Shown: piece after piece, positions 1-7,701 of the stretch
Layout of the letters: each line of letters opens with the position of its first letter
Numbering within the stretch: the stretch's first letter is position 1
Assembly: GCA_017476305.1 (NCBI GenBank)
Contig: JAFVAA010000367.1
Span: forward strand, 1-7,838
Direction: 5' to 3'
DNA length: 7,838 nt
DNA from: Lachnospiraceae bacterium
GTDB taxonomy: Bacteria; Bacillota; Clostridia; Lachnospirales; Lachnospiraceae
The notes under the pieces: generated by a model
Told to the model about the DNA's origin: nothing
The model's database searches: none
Seen by the model: the letters and a program-made list of their open reading frames with translations, nothing else
Made by a program: the position numbers and the translations under genes

Positions 1-3000
1 ACACGGACGTTTCCTGCTGAACCGCAAATATGGACGCCTCCGAAACCGCATCCTCCTTCACCTTCTCTGCCAGTGCATTTGCCCTTCTCTTTAGCTCCGA
101 TACCGAAATTTTCACCGGAAGATTCGCCTCCGGAAGAAATGGATACCGATAGCTTTCCTGCTTCTCTAAAAGCTCCCTTATTTCCTTATCATAAACCACA
201 TCAGTTTTCAAATCCTGCAGTGCCCCAAATTCATCAATCTCCTCCCGGATCCGCTCTCCCTCCAAAGCCAGAATATCCTGATAGGAAAAAATCTCCAGAG
301 AAAACAGTTCATCCTGAAAGTGACCATACGACAGTATTTCCTCCTCCGAAGCCTCCTCCAGATAGGAAAAAGCAGCGTTTTTCATCTTTTCCCGTTTCAA
401 AAGAGCCGCTAAAATCCAATGCAGATAAGTCGTAGCTGTACTAAGCACTCTGTAGTCTACAGACTCATCCGCAGAAAATAGCGAATTTTCCATCAGCTTT
501 TTCAGACCTTTCCCGGAACCCACGAAAAACAGCTTTTCCTTCGCACGTGTCAGTGCCACATAAAGCACCCGGACCTCCTCCTCTAAAATCTCTAACCGCA
601 TCCGGTTCGCTAAAAAACCTTTAAAAAGTGTCGGCTGCCTGATACGCAGAGAAGAATCAATAAAATCACAGCCCACTCCGAAATTTCCATCCATCAGTGT
701 CGCCCTTCTGGTATCCATGACATTGAACTGCTTCCCCATACCAGCCACAAAAACCACAGGAAATTCCAAACCCTTACTTTTATGAATCGACATAATTCGT
801 ACCGCATTTGTATTTTCCGAATTGGTCGAAGCCTCCCCGAAATCGACATTTGCTTTTCTTAGGCTTTCTATATATCTTGCAAACCGGTAAATCCCACTAT
901 GTCCGTATTTCGCAAACTCCACGGACTGCTCCAAAAGGATATCCAGATTCGCCTTTCTTTTTTCGCCGGATGGCATCGCGGACATATAGTGATAATACCC
1001 CGTTTCCTCATAGATTTTCTGTAAAAGCTCATAGACACTTCTCGTCTGCGCATATTCCTGATAGCTCTCCAGTCTCTCCCGAAAAGCAGACAGCTTTTTC
1101 CCCAGTTCCGTTTCTGGCTTTTCCTCCATCAAGGTGAGTACCTGGTCCCAAAAATCCATACGCTTCGGCATCGCAGAAATAAAGCTAAGCTCCTCATCCG
1201 TAATTCGCCCGAGCACCGAGCGAAGCACCGCCGCCAAAGGAATATCCTGCCTCGGATTGTCAATGACATGAAGGTAATTTAAAAGTGTCTCCACCTCCAG
1301 AGAAGTAAAATATCCGGTCTTTGTCTCCGCAAATGCAGGGATTCCCATATCATTCAAAACCTCCACGAAGCTTTCCGACCAACCGGACATCGTCCGGAGC
1401 AGGATAGAAATATCCCTGTACTCCACAGGATGATACCCATTTTTCCCTTTTACATAGAGTGGATTTTCCCCCTGTACCAGCTCTCGGATTTTCTGCCCGA
1501 TTAAAAACGCCTCTAACTCCTCTCTTTCCACCTCCTGACTGCTGCCGCCCCTGTCAATCAAAAGGATTTCCGATGGTCCTGCCGTCCGCTTCTCCGTCTT
1601 TTCAAATTCAGCACCAGGCACCAGCCTCGCCGCATCATCATAGGCAATTCCACCGAAATCCTCCGTCATAATCTGTTCAAAAATAAAATTCGCACTCTCT
1701 AAAACCGAAGCGCGGCTTCTGAAATTCTGATGAAGGTCAATCCTCTGCTCCGGACCTTTTCCGGTCGTAAACCGCTTATATTTTTCTAAAAAAATTTCCG
1801 GCTTTGCCATACGAAATTTATAAATACTCTGCTTCACATCTCCTACCATGAAAAGCGTCGGCTTCTCTCCCGGCGTCCCGCACAGGCTGGTCAAAATCAG
1901 CTCCTGCACCTCATTGCTGTCCTGGTATTCGTCAATCATGATTTCATCATAAAATCCCCGTAATTCCAGAGCAGTTTCACTCTTATGCAGGGCACCGTCC
2001 TCCCCCTTTTTCACCAGAATCTGTAAAGCGAAATGCTCCACATCCGAAAAATCCACCAGTCCCTCCTCTGCTTTTTTCGCAGAAAATGCCCGATGAAAAT
2101 CTAAAACCAAAGAGGATAATTTTCGTACATAAGGTGCCATTTTTTTCATATCGGAAAACATTTCTTCTTCGGACTGAAAAAAATATTTCTCTTTTAACTC
2201 TAAAATTCCCTTTTTTAAATATCCTTCCCGCAGACTTTTTACCTTTTCCTTTATCGTTCCATCTACATCCTTCCCACGTACAGCCTTTAGCTTCATTGGA
2301 TTTAACTTCGATAAAAGCTCCTGGTATTCCCCAAAGGTCTTTTTCCTCTGTAAACCTTCTAAAAAGGATACATCCTGCTCTACCGCTTCCAGATACGCCC
2401 CCGGTCCATCTGAAAGCATACAGAGATTTCTGGCATTTTTCGCCTTTTCTAAAAAAATTTCCACATTTTTTTTCAGATACTCCATAAACACAGACATCCA
2501 TTCGGACTGCTCCATTGCCTCTATATCTGAAAAATCATAGCTCTCTCCGCAGAAACGAATCCAATCCTCCGGATATGGCATACTAGTCGAAATCTCATAT
2601 AAATTTAAAATCAAATCTTCGATGTAGTGATCCGTCCTCCCCGTGGAAAAAATTTCCGTAAATTCATAAAATACCGTATCCTTTTTTTCCTTCGCCTCTG
2701 CATACTTTTCCTCTAAAAGATCCTCTAAAACCTCCTGCTTCATCAGATCCAGATCCGCAGAATCTGCAATCCGGTACACAGGATCCAAATGAATCACATG
2801 AAAATAATTTTTCACAATCCACCCGCAAAAGCTGTCAATCGTAGAAATCTGTGCTGCATGCAGTAAACTCATCTGCTTCTGAATATGCTCGTTCTCCGGC
2901 TCCATAGAAAGCCTCTTTTCCAGGCCCTCCCCGATGCGGGTTCGCATTTCTGCTGCTGCCGCCTTCGTAAAAGTCACCACCAAAAGTCTGTCGATATCGC

Positions 3001-3151
3001 ACGGATTTTTCCGGTCCGTGATTTTTTCAATAATTCTCTCCACCAGAACCGCAGTCTTCCCGGAGCCTGCTGCAGCAGACACCAGAATATCCCTGTCCCG
3101 AAGCTCTATCACATCTTTCTGATCCTTTGTCCACGCTACCTTATTTTCCAT
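1..3151 (-). CDS. addA: AddA, helicase subunit of the AddAB helicase-nuclease (C-terminus cut off by the window edge)
   Basis: AddA is the ATP-driven 3'-5' DNA motor of AddAB, which unwinds and trims double-strand break ends in the cytoplasm so that RecA can load. I translated this frame from the reverse strand: it stays open from the ATG at 3149-3151 to the left edge, giving about 1050 codons. Visible motifs are Q11 in WTKDQ, Walker A AAGSGKT (27-33), motif Ia VTFTKAAAAEMR (59-70), STIDSFC further on, Walker B IDEYQD (406-411), GDVKQSIYKFR (437-447), HQNFRSR (474-480), SIHKSKGLEF (788-797) and VLYVALTRAKE (862-872). SVSELK at 1016-1021 is the usual AddA segment ahead of the C-terminal nuclease. 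Known AddA proteins are about 1200-1250 residues, so roughly 150-200 residues, including the nuclease catalytic residues, lie outside. The start is supported by GAGGA at 3157-3161, five bases before the ATG. The gene begins 40 bp after the addB stop, so the two are almost certainly one operon. Identification is very secure; nuclease integrity cannot be judged. Confidence 0.97.
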   Translation of the reverse strand, partial: MENKVAWTKDQKDVIELRDRDILVSAAAGSGKTAVLVERIIEKITDRKNPCDIDRLLVVTFTKAAAAEMRTRIGEGLEKRLSMEPENEHIQKQMSLLHAAQISTIDSFCGWIVKNYFHVIHLDPVYRIADSADLDLMKQEVLEDLLEEKYAEAKEKKDTVFYEFTEIFSTGRTDHYIEDLILNLYEISTSMPYPEDWIRFCGESYDFSDIEAMEQSEWMSVFMEYLKKNVEIFLEKAKNARNLCMLSDGPGAYLEAVEQDVSFLEGLQRKKTFGEYQELLSKLNPMKLKAVRGKDVDGTIKEKVKSLREGYLKKGILELKEKYFFQSEEEMFSDMKKMAPYVRKLSSLVLDFHRAFSAKKAEEGLVDFSDVEHFALQILVKKGEDGALHKSETALELRGFYDEIMIDEYQDSNEVQELILTSLCGTPGEKPTLFMVGDVKQSIYKFRMAKPEIFLEKYKRFTTGKGPEQRIDLHQNFRSRASVLESANFIFEQIMTEDFGGIAYDDAARLVPGAEFEKTEKRTAGPSEILLIDRGGSSQEVEREELEAFLIGQKIRELVQGENPLYVKGKNGYHPVEYRDISILLRTMSGWSESFVEVLNDMGIPAFAETKTGYFTSLEVETLLNYLHVIDNPRQDIPLAAVLRSVLGRITDEELSFISAMPKRMDFWDQVLTLMEEKPETELGKKLSAFRERLESYQEYAQTRSVYELLQKIYEETGYYHYMSAMPSGEKRKANLDILLEQSVEFAKYGHSGIYRFARYIESLRKANVDFGEASTNSENTNAVRIMSIHKSKGLEFPVVFVAGMGKQFNVMDTRRATLMDGNFGVGCDFIDSSLRIRQPTLFKGFLANRMRLEILEEEVRVLYVALTRAKEKLFFVGSGKGLKKLMENSLFSADESVDYRVLSTATTYLHWILAALLKREKMKNAAFSYLEEASEEEILSYGHFQDELFSLEIFSYQDILALEGERIREEIDEFGALQDLKTDVVYDKEIRELLEKQESYRYPFLPEANLPVKISVSELKRRANALAEKVKEDAVSEASIFAVQQETSV

Positions 3152-3191
3152 CCTTATCCTCATTTCTGCACGAATATTTGTGCTTTCGTTT

Positions 3192-6100
3192 CTACTCCCC
3201 ACTCTCTGACAGATCCTTCGAAATCCTCTCCATCACATCATCATCACTCAAATTCTCTATATCCTTATAGTGATTCCCCGGTATCCGTACATCAAACCTG
3301 CAGACCGCATGATACGGGCAGTATGCACATGCTCCCCCCGCCGAATCCCTAAACGGCTCCGCTTTCATATTCCCATCCATGATTTCTGCATGAATTTCCC
3401 TAAGCTTCTTTTCCGTAAAATCTAAAAGCAGTGAAAAATCCTCTGTCGTAAGCGTCTTCGAGGTCTTTTTTAAAGCCCCTTTGCTCGTCGTTCCCATAGA
3501 AAAAATATGAGAATCTATGGAAGCAGGCAGCTCTCCGTTTTCCCCCTGAAAGCTTTTATCAAACGAAGACAGTACCGGTTCGTCCATATTTAAAAAACCG
3601 CCCATACGAAGCTCCTTTAAAATTCTAAGCTCCATCTCCTCCTTTGATTCTCCCGCCTTTTTATTCACCATCGGATCTGCCACATGATAATATAAAATGC
3701 CCGCAGGAATCACCAGCTTTTTCGTCTTTTCCTGCTTCGTTTCCATCCCCGCCTTTAAATAAATCATCAGCTGCAGCTGCAGTCCATGATACAGCTCGGA
3801 AAGAGAAAGATCCTTTTTTCCTGTTTTATAATCCACCACAGAAAGATATGCCCTTTCTTCATCCTCCATTCCGTCGATTCGGTCAATTCTTCCAATCAGT
3901 CTCAAAAGCCCGTCCTGCTCTAAAGCCTCCCGCTTTTCTTCCCCCTGCTTTTCCATCCTGTCTTCTAAAACTTCATTTCCTTCCTCATCAAAATCATAAA
4001 CACGGATCGGATCCGATTCCTCTGCAAAGGGTTCCGAAACTTTCCTCTCTGCCTCTTCCCCCTTTCTGCCCTCTAAAACCTCAAATCCAAACTCACTCCT
4101 CACCGTCTGAAAGTTTCCTGCCTCCATCTGCTTTGTAATCGCCCATACCGTTCTTCCCACGATACGTTTCAGGCGGGAAATCAAATAGCTGTCCCGCTCC
4201 GTCTGTAAAAGAAGTCCGTTTTTATAATCCGGAACCACGGCTTCTACGCACCTGTCCACCCTGCGCTTCTGCTCCTCCTCATCAAAATCCGTCCAATTCT
4301 TCTTCTCAGAGAGCATGTCCTTCGTATACTGTTCAAGTGCCGCATGGGCAATATTTCCAATATCAAAAAAGGCGACCTGATGCTCCTTTCGCTCCTTCAA
4401 ATGCAGCCCATACCGCATGAAATAAGCAAATGCGCATGCTGCATACTGCTCAAACTGTGAAGTGCTCCCGGAAAGCACCTCATGATACAGTTCATGCACG
4501 GCTTCCTTCGAAAGTGCCTTCTGATTTTCTCTGTAAAATGCAGCCGAAACCCAGTCCGAAAGCTGCTTTTTTCTCTCCTCATCCGCTTTATAAAACCGGA
4601 AAATTTCCTTCCATTTTTGTTCGGAAAAATTTTTTTTCCGAAGTCCCCCGATCAGATAATCCCTGCCAAAAAAGTTCCCTAAAAGATAGCTGTCATCGGT
4701 TCTGTTTTCCTCGACTACAGGCTTTAAATCCGGAAACATCCTTAAAATCCGGTCAATGATATAGGACGGCTTCTTCGCATTTCCATCCGTTCCCGTCTCA
4801 TGATAGGTCAGATATAAATGCGTATCCGGCTTCGTAAGATTCAGATACAGATAAAACTGCTCGGTATAGATGCTCTCCCTGAGCGTCGGTGCCAGTTCAA
4901 ACTCCTCATCCGATAAAAACTGTCTCTCCGCATCCGAAATCACTCCCCCCTTGCCCGCCGCCTGCGGGATAATGCCATCATTCACCCCGATAAAAAACAG
5001 ATGCTTGATATGCGCCAGACGGCTTCTGTTCATATCGCCCACGAGAACCTGGTCAATCCCCGGTGGAATCAGCCCAATCCTCGCCTCGGAAAATCCAGTG
5101 CCTAAAATCTCCCGAAATTCCTTTAAACTCATTTTCTCCTCACCCAAAAGCTCTACCAGCTTATCAAATACTCCGAGCACAATCTCATAAATCTGCCGAT
5201 ATTCCCACGCAAGTGCTTTTTCCTTCTGCTCCTCGAATTTTTCCACCTGCTTTTCTATTTTAAAATAATATCCTTCCTCCTCCATCCATTCACAAAATGC
5301 CTGCGAAAATTTCCTGACCGTATGCTTCCCCTTCCCGATTTTCTCATACAGCTCTCCAATCTGATCCAAAACCTCCACACGAATCGTATCTAAAAACAGA
5401 TGCAGCTTTTCCTTTTCCTTCTGCTCCATTTCCCGGGATAAAATGCTTTCATCCCATACCTCCTGCCATTTTTTATACCCGTAGATTCCACTCGCCCGTA
5501 AAAAATTATCTAAAAAATCACTCTGCTCCTTCGTCGCCAGAGAAAACATATTTTTCTCAAACTGCATCACCTTTTCCATCCGAAAATTCGACAAAAATAT
5601 CTCGATGACCGACTGGATCAGTTCCACGAAGGGATGCTCCTCGATTCCCTTTTTCTGATCCACAAAGCAGGGAATCCCCGCCTTTAAAAACGCATCCTTC
5701 GCAAGCATTCCATAGGTTTTTAAATCCCCGGTCACTACAGCGATATCTCTGTACCTGCATTTTTCCTCATATAAAAGTGTCCTGATTTTTTCTATGACAA
5801 GCTGCATCTCCTTCTCCGGGTTTTCCAGTACATGAATCGAAATATCCTTCGGAGCTCCCTTCTTCTGCTTTATCGGAAACCGAAACAGCTCCCTTTCTAA
5901 AAATGCAATTCCCTCCGCAAAATATTTCCTGTACACCTTCCCCTCACTTTTTTGAGCATTATCTGCTTTCAGAATAGCAGCTTCTTCATGAAAAAACCTC
6001 GTCTCCTCTTTTTTCCTTCCTGTCCAGATTTCCTCACAGACCTCGACTCCGTACTCCCCCGCAATTTTCCGAATCCGGTACAGCGTTTTCCGGCTCAGAT

Positions 6101-6842
6101 AAAAAAGCCCATGCTTCGGTCCCGGACTTACGATACTCTCCCTCTCATCCATCGTCACCGTGATGTACACCTTTTTCGCCACACGAATTAAGCGTCTTAA
6201 AAATTCATACTGTGTCGGGGTAAAGCCGGTAAAACCATCCAGACAAACGATACTGTCCATTAAAATTTCCGATTCCTCCGTCACTCTCGCCAGTACATCC
6301 ATCACTTCCTCAGACGTGATATAATGCTCCTTTAAATACTCAGAAAATTCCCTATAAACCGTTTTCATATCCTGCAGCTTCCTCACCAAAAGAGGTCTGT
6401 CTTCTGCTGCCTTTATCATATCATCCAGCTTTTCCTCCGTCACATGATACTGATACAGCTCGGATAAAAAAGATTTTATCTCCTGTACGTACCCGCTTTT
6501 TTCTACATTTTTCCCAAAATAAGAAAGCTTGTCCTCCATCCCGGAAAGCAGCTTTTTTAAAATCATCGTCTTTCCCATATCATCCAGCACCGGCATACGA
6601 TTCGCCCCGGTCTCTGAAAAAATACGAAATGCCAGACGCACAAAGCTCTGCACATCAATGTTCATGATGCCCCCGTCCTCACTGAGAGACACGAGCTCCT
6701 TCTGCGTCTGCATCGTAAACTGCTCCGGAACTAAAAATATGTACTGTCTGCTTGGAAACAGCTTTGCTTCCCTTAAAAAATAATGCTGCATAAAATATGT
6801 TTTTCCACATCCTGAACCACCTAAAACAAATTGAATTGACAT
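3192..6842 (-). CDS. addB: AddB, nuclease and Chi-recognition subunit of AddAB, 1216 residues
   Basis: AddB partners AddA. In characterised AddAB it cuts the 5'-ended strand, holds the Chi-recognition site and carries an iron-sulfur staple. Walker A GGSGCGKT lies at residues 8-15, followed by IFLVPEQFT, a typical AddB start. A conserved central block reads IPPGIDQVLVGD around D597 and continues into IGVNDGIIPQ. The C-terminal RecB-type nuclease shows GNIAHAALE (829-837, H833), GRIDRID (984-990) and VVDYKTG with D1004 and K1006, then LQLQLMIYL. Cysteines C803, C1172, C1175 and C1181 (one distant, then C-X2-C-X5-C) match the AddB 4Fe-4S ligands. The length is slightly above the 1166 residues of B. 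subtilis AddB. One likely reason is a charged stretch of about 65 residues between FGFEV (near 919) and GRIDRID. The start has GGAGG at 6849-6853, six bases upstream. The stop is TAG at 3192-3194. No key residue appears missing. Confidence 0.98.
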   Translation of the reverse strand: MSIQFVLGGSGCGKTYFMQHYFLREAKLFPSRQYIFLVPEQFTMQTQKELVSLSEDGGIMNIDVQSFVRLAFRIFSETGANRMPVLDDMGKTMILKKLLSGMEDKLSYFGKNVEKSGYVQEIKSFLSELYQYHVTEEKLDDMIKAAEDRPLLVRKLQDMKTVYREFSEYLKEHYITSEEVMDVLARVTEESEILMDSIVCLDGFTGFTPTQYEFLRRLIRVAKKVYITVTMDERESIVSPGPKHGLFYLSRKTLYRIRKIAGEYGVEVCEEIWTGRKKEETRFFHEEAAILKADNAQKSEGKVYRKYFAEGIAFLERELFRFPIKQKKGAPKDISIHVLENPEKEMQLVIEKIRTLLYEEKCRYRDIAVVTGDLKTYGMLAKDAFLKAGIPCFVDQKKGIEEHPFVELIQSVIEIFLSNFRMEKVMQFEKNMFSLATKEQSDFLDNFLRASGIYGYKKWQEVWDESILSREMEQKEKEKLHLFLDTIRVEVLDQIGELYEKIGKGKHTVRKFSQAFCEWMEEEGYYFKIEKQVEKFEEQKEKALAWEYRQIYEIVLGVFDKLVELLGEEKMSLKEFREILGTGFSEARIGLIPPGIDQVLVGDMNRSRLAHIKHLFFIGVNDGIIPQAAGKGGVISDAERQFLSDEEFELAPTLRESIYTEQFYLYLNLTKPDTHLYLTYHETGTDGNAKKPSYIIDRILRMFPDLKPVVEENRTDDSYLLGNFFGRDYLIGGLRKKNFSEQKWKEIFRFYKADEERKKQLSDWVSAAFYRENQKALSKEAVHELYHEVLSGSTSQFEQYAACAFAYFMRYGLHLKERKEHQVAFFDIGNIAHAALEQYTKDMLSEKKNWTDFDEEEQKRRVDRCVEAVVPDYKNGLLLQTERDSYLISRLKRIVGRTVWAITKQMEAGNFQTVRSEFGFEVLEGRKGEEAERKVSEPFAEESDPIRVYDFDEEGNEVLEDRMEKQGEEKREALEQDGLLRLIGRIDRIDGMEDEERAYLSVVDYKTGKKDLSLSELYHGLQLQLMIYLKAGMETKQEKTKKLVIPAGILYYHVADPMVNKKAGESKEEMELRILKELRMGGFLNMDEPVLSSFDKSFQGENGELPASIDSHIFSMGTTSKGALKKTSKTLTTEDFSLLLDFTEKKLREIHAEIMDGNMKAEPFRDSAGGACAYCPYHAVCRFDVRIPGNHYKDIENLSDDDVMERISKDLSESGE

Positions 6843-6987
6843 GCTTTTCCTCCATAATGTAAATTTCGTTCCGTTTCTTACCTGTCACTATTCACAGTCG
6901 CACCGGCTGCAAATGGCAGCGAATCATGGCAGTAGACCTTGAATCTTTATGATATGAATCATGCTGTATTTGAAATTATTTTATCAT
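6843..6987. other. addB upstream region between the ribosome binding site and the hairpin repeat
   Basis: This stretch holds the addB ribosome binding site (GGAGG on the minus strand, 6849-6853). It also has a small GC-rich hairpin at 6906-6920 (GCTGC, loop AAATG, GCAGC) in otherwise AT-rich sequence. A near-palindrome ACTATTCACAGT lies just to its left (6887-6898). A short inverted repeat ATGAT-ATGA-ATCAT lies at 6949-6962. No convincing promoter for addB was found: the best minus-strand box pairs here have poor sequence or poor spacing. Any addB promoter is therefore either weak, further upstream, or shared with the membrane protein gene. Confidence 0.5.
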
Positions 6988-7066
6988 AAAAATGTCCATG
7001 GTTTTTGGACATTACCAAATTGCGAAGCAATTTGCATGATAAATGCGTCAGCATTTATTTTAGCAT
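6988..7066. repeat. Tandem hairpin repeat, unit 1 (79 bp, three stem-loops)
   Basis: On the plus strand this unit holds three hairpins in order. Hairpin A pairs 6991-6998 with 7006-7013 (8 bp, loop TGGTTTT). Hairpin B pairs 7016-7023 with 7027-7034 (8 bp, loop GAA, core GCGAAGC). Hairpin C pairs 7039-7046 with 7051-7058 (8 bp, loop GTCA). The unit ends in TTATTTTAGCAT (7055-7066), which resembles the 12 bases just before the unit (6976-6987). It carries no supported gene. On the minus strand hairpin A is followed by five T residues, so a weak terminator role for the upstream gene is possible. Confidence 0.85.
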
Positions 7067-7144
7067 ATTTATTGCCATGCTTTCTGGCATAATGAAGTTG
7101 CGAAGCAACTTCCATGATAAATGCGTCAGCATTTATTTTATCAT
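7067..7144. repeat. Tandem hairpin repeat, unit 2 (78 bp, three stem-loops)
   Basis: This second copy aligns with unit 1 along its full length with one single-base gap. Hairpin A is shorter (TGCCA at 7073-7077 paired with TGGCA at 7085-7089). Hairpin B pairs 7094-7101 with 7105-7112, again with a GAA loop. Hairpin C (7117-7124 with 7129-7136) is identical to that of unit 1. The unit ends in TTATTTTATCAT (7133-7144), identical to the 12 bases at 6976-6987 before unit 1. The A and B stems differ from unit 1 by paired changes that keep them intact. Confidence 0.85.
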
Positions 7145-7241
7145 ATCTCAGATAATATGTTTAGATTTTTTTTACCAATATCCCATTCCTGCTACTGTTA
7201 TCTGATACAGTCACTCCCTCTGCAGGCAAACGAAATTTATC
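7145..7241. other. Gap between the hairpin repeat and the stop of the membrane protein gene
   Basis: No gene is visible here. There is a run of eight T residues on the plus strand (7166-7173) and a weak 5-bp stem ACTGT/ACAGT at 7194-7198 and 7207-7211. Neither makes a terminator for the minus-strand gene that ends at 7242, because the hairpin is not followed by T residues in that direction. Read-through into addB is therefore possible. Confidence 0.4.
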
Positions 7242-7694
7242 TTATTTTTTATGCTCCTCCAGCATCGTTTCCACGCTCTCCAAAATCATTTTCTCCGTGT
7301 ACTTCGCATCTCCGGAAAGCTTGATTTTATGAATATCCTTTCCCGCAATCAGCTTTTTCTCCAGTTTTTTCACCGTCGGCTTCATCAGGGGATACATGGT
7401 CTCCACGCTCTCCTCCAGATTTACGAGCTCTAAAGACTTTACCTGTCCCTCGTCCAGTGCCAGCTCTAAATTTACCGTACTGTCCCCGATTTCTATCTCC
7501 TTCGTATAGACACCCGCCTCATATTTTTTCTCTACTGTCTTTTCCTCCGGTCTGGAAACGCTTCCCACCTCCGAATTTTTTTTCGGCAGAAACATCGCTA
7601 AAAGTACCCCTAAAATAATCATTCCAAGCACTACAAAAATTCCTGCATATATGATTTTTCTCACCTGTAACACCACGATTTTTGTCTTTGACAT
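7242..7694 (-). CDS. Single-pass membrane protein with a degenerate FMN-binding-like extracytoplasmic domain, 150 residues
   Basis: I do not recognise this as a named gene. The N-terminus has basic residues (K3, K5, R12, K13) and then a hydrophobic helix at about 14-36, so it is probably anchored with the N-terminus inside. A charged linker (about 37-57) follows, then a domain from 58 to 150. That domain opens with YEAGVYT, runs through short beta-like segments with a DEGQVKSLEL turn (81-90), and ends with KLSGDAKYTEKMILESVETML (split around 125-145). This order resembles small FMN-binding domains of the NqrC/RnfG type, which have a G-Y-T start, a V-x-V-x-D-G-K-I core and a final SGAT-Y-T motif. 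The flavin-accepting threonine of SGAT is absent here (SGDAKYT), so covalent flavin attachment is unlikely. The ATG at 7694 is preferred because GGAGG at 7702-7706 lies seven bases upstream. An in-frame ATG at 7736 would add 14 residues but leave that site inside the gene. The function is unknown and the fold assignment is tentative. Confidence 0.85.
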   Translation of the reverse strand: MSKTKIVVLQVRKIIYAGIFVVLGMIILGVLLAMFLPKKNSEVGSVSRPEEKTVEKKYEAGVYTKEIEIGDSTVNLELALDEGQVKSLELVNLEESVETMYPLMKPTVKKLEKKLIAGKDIHKIKLSGDAKYTEKMILESVETMLEEHKK

Positions 7695-7701
7695 AACGAA
7701 T

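Noticed and set aside
1983..2501. Minus-strand 172-codon frame inside addA
   Set aside because: It lies within the addA coding region in another frame and has Cys/Gly/Arg/Phe-rich composition with no domain. addA motifs continue uninterrupted on both sides.
73..5263. Many plus-strand open frames opposite addA and addB
   Set aside because: They are rich in Pro, Ser and Phe, lack ribosome binding sites and recognisable domains, and mirror the strong codon bias of the minus-strand genes.
7024..7105. Chi-like site for AddAB within the B hairpins
   Set aside because: The sequence GAAGC resembles part of one known Firmicute Chi (GAAGCGG) but lacks the final GG, and the Chi of this organism is unknown.
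6988..7144. CRISPR array
   Set aside because: There are only two copies, directly adjacent without spacers, and each unit contains several hairpins. No cas gene is nearby.
7142..7173. Plus-strand terminator (weak stem followed by eight T residues)
   Set aside because: No plus-strand gene lies upstream, and the stem is short and entirely AT-rich apart from one or two pairs.
7005..7205. Plus-strand 66-codon frame that encodes a repeated KLRSN-HDKCVSIYF peptide
   Set aside because: It begins at a TTG with no ribosome binding site and simply translates the hairpin repeat. Two of the copy differences are synonymous in this frame, but the C-G to G-C change alters the amino acid while keeping the stem, so structure explains the pattern better than coding.
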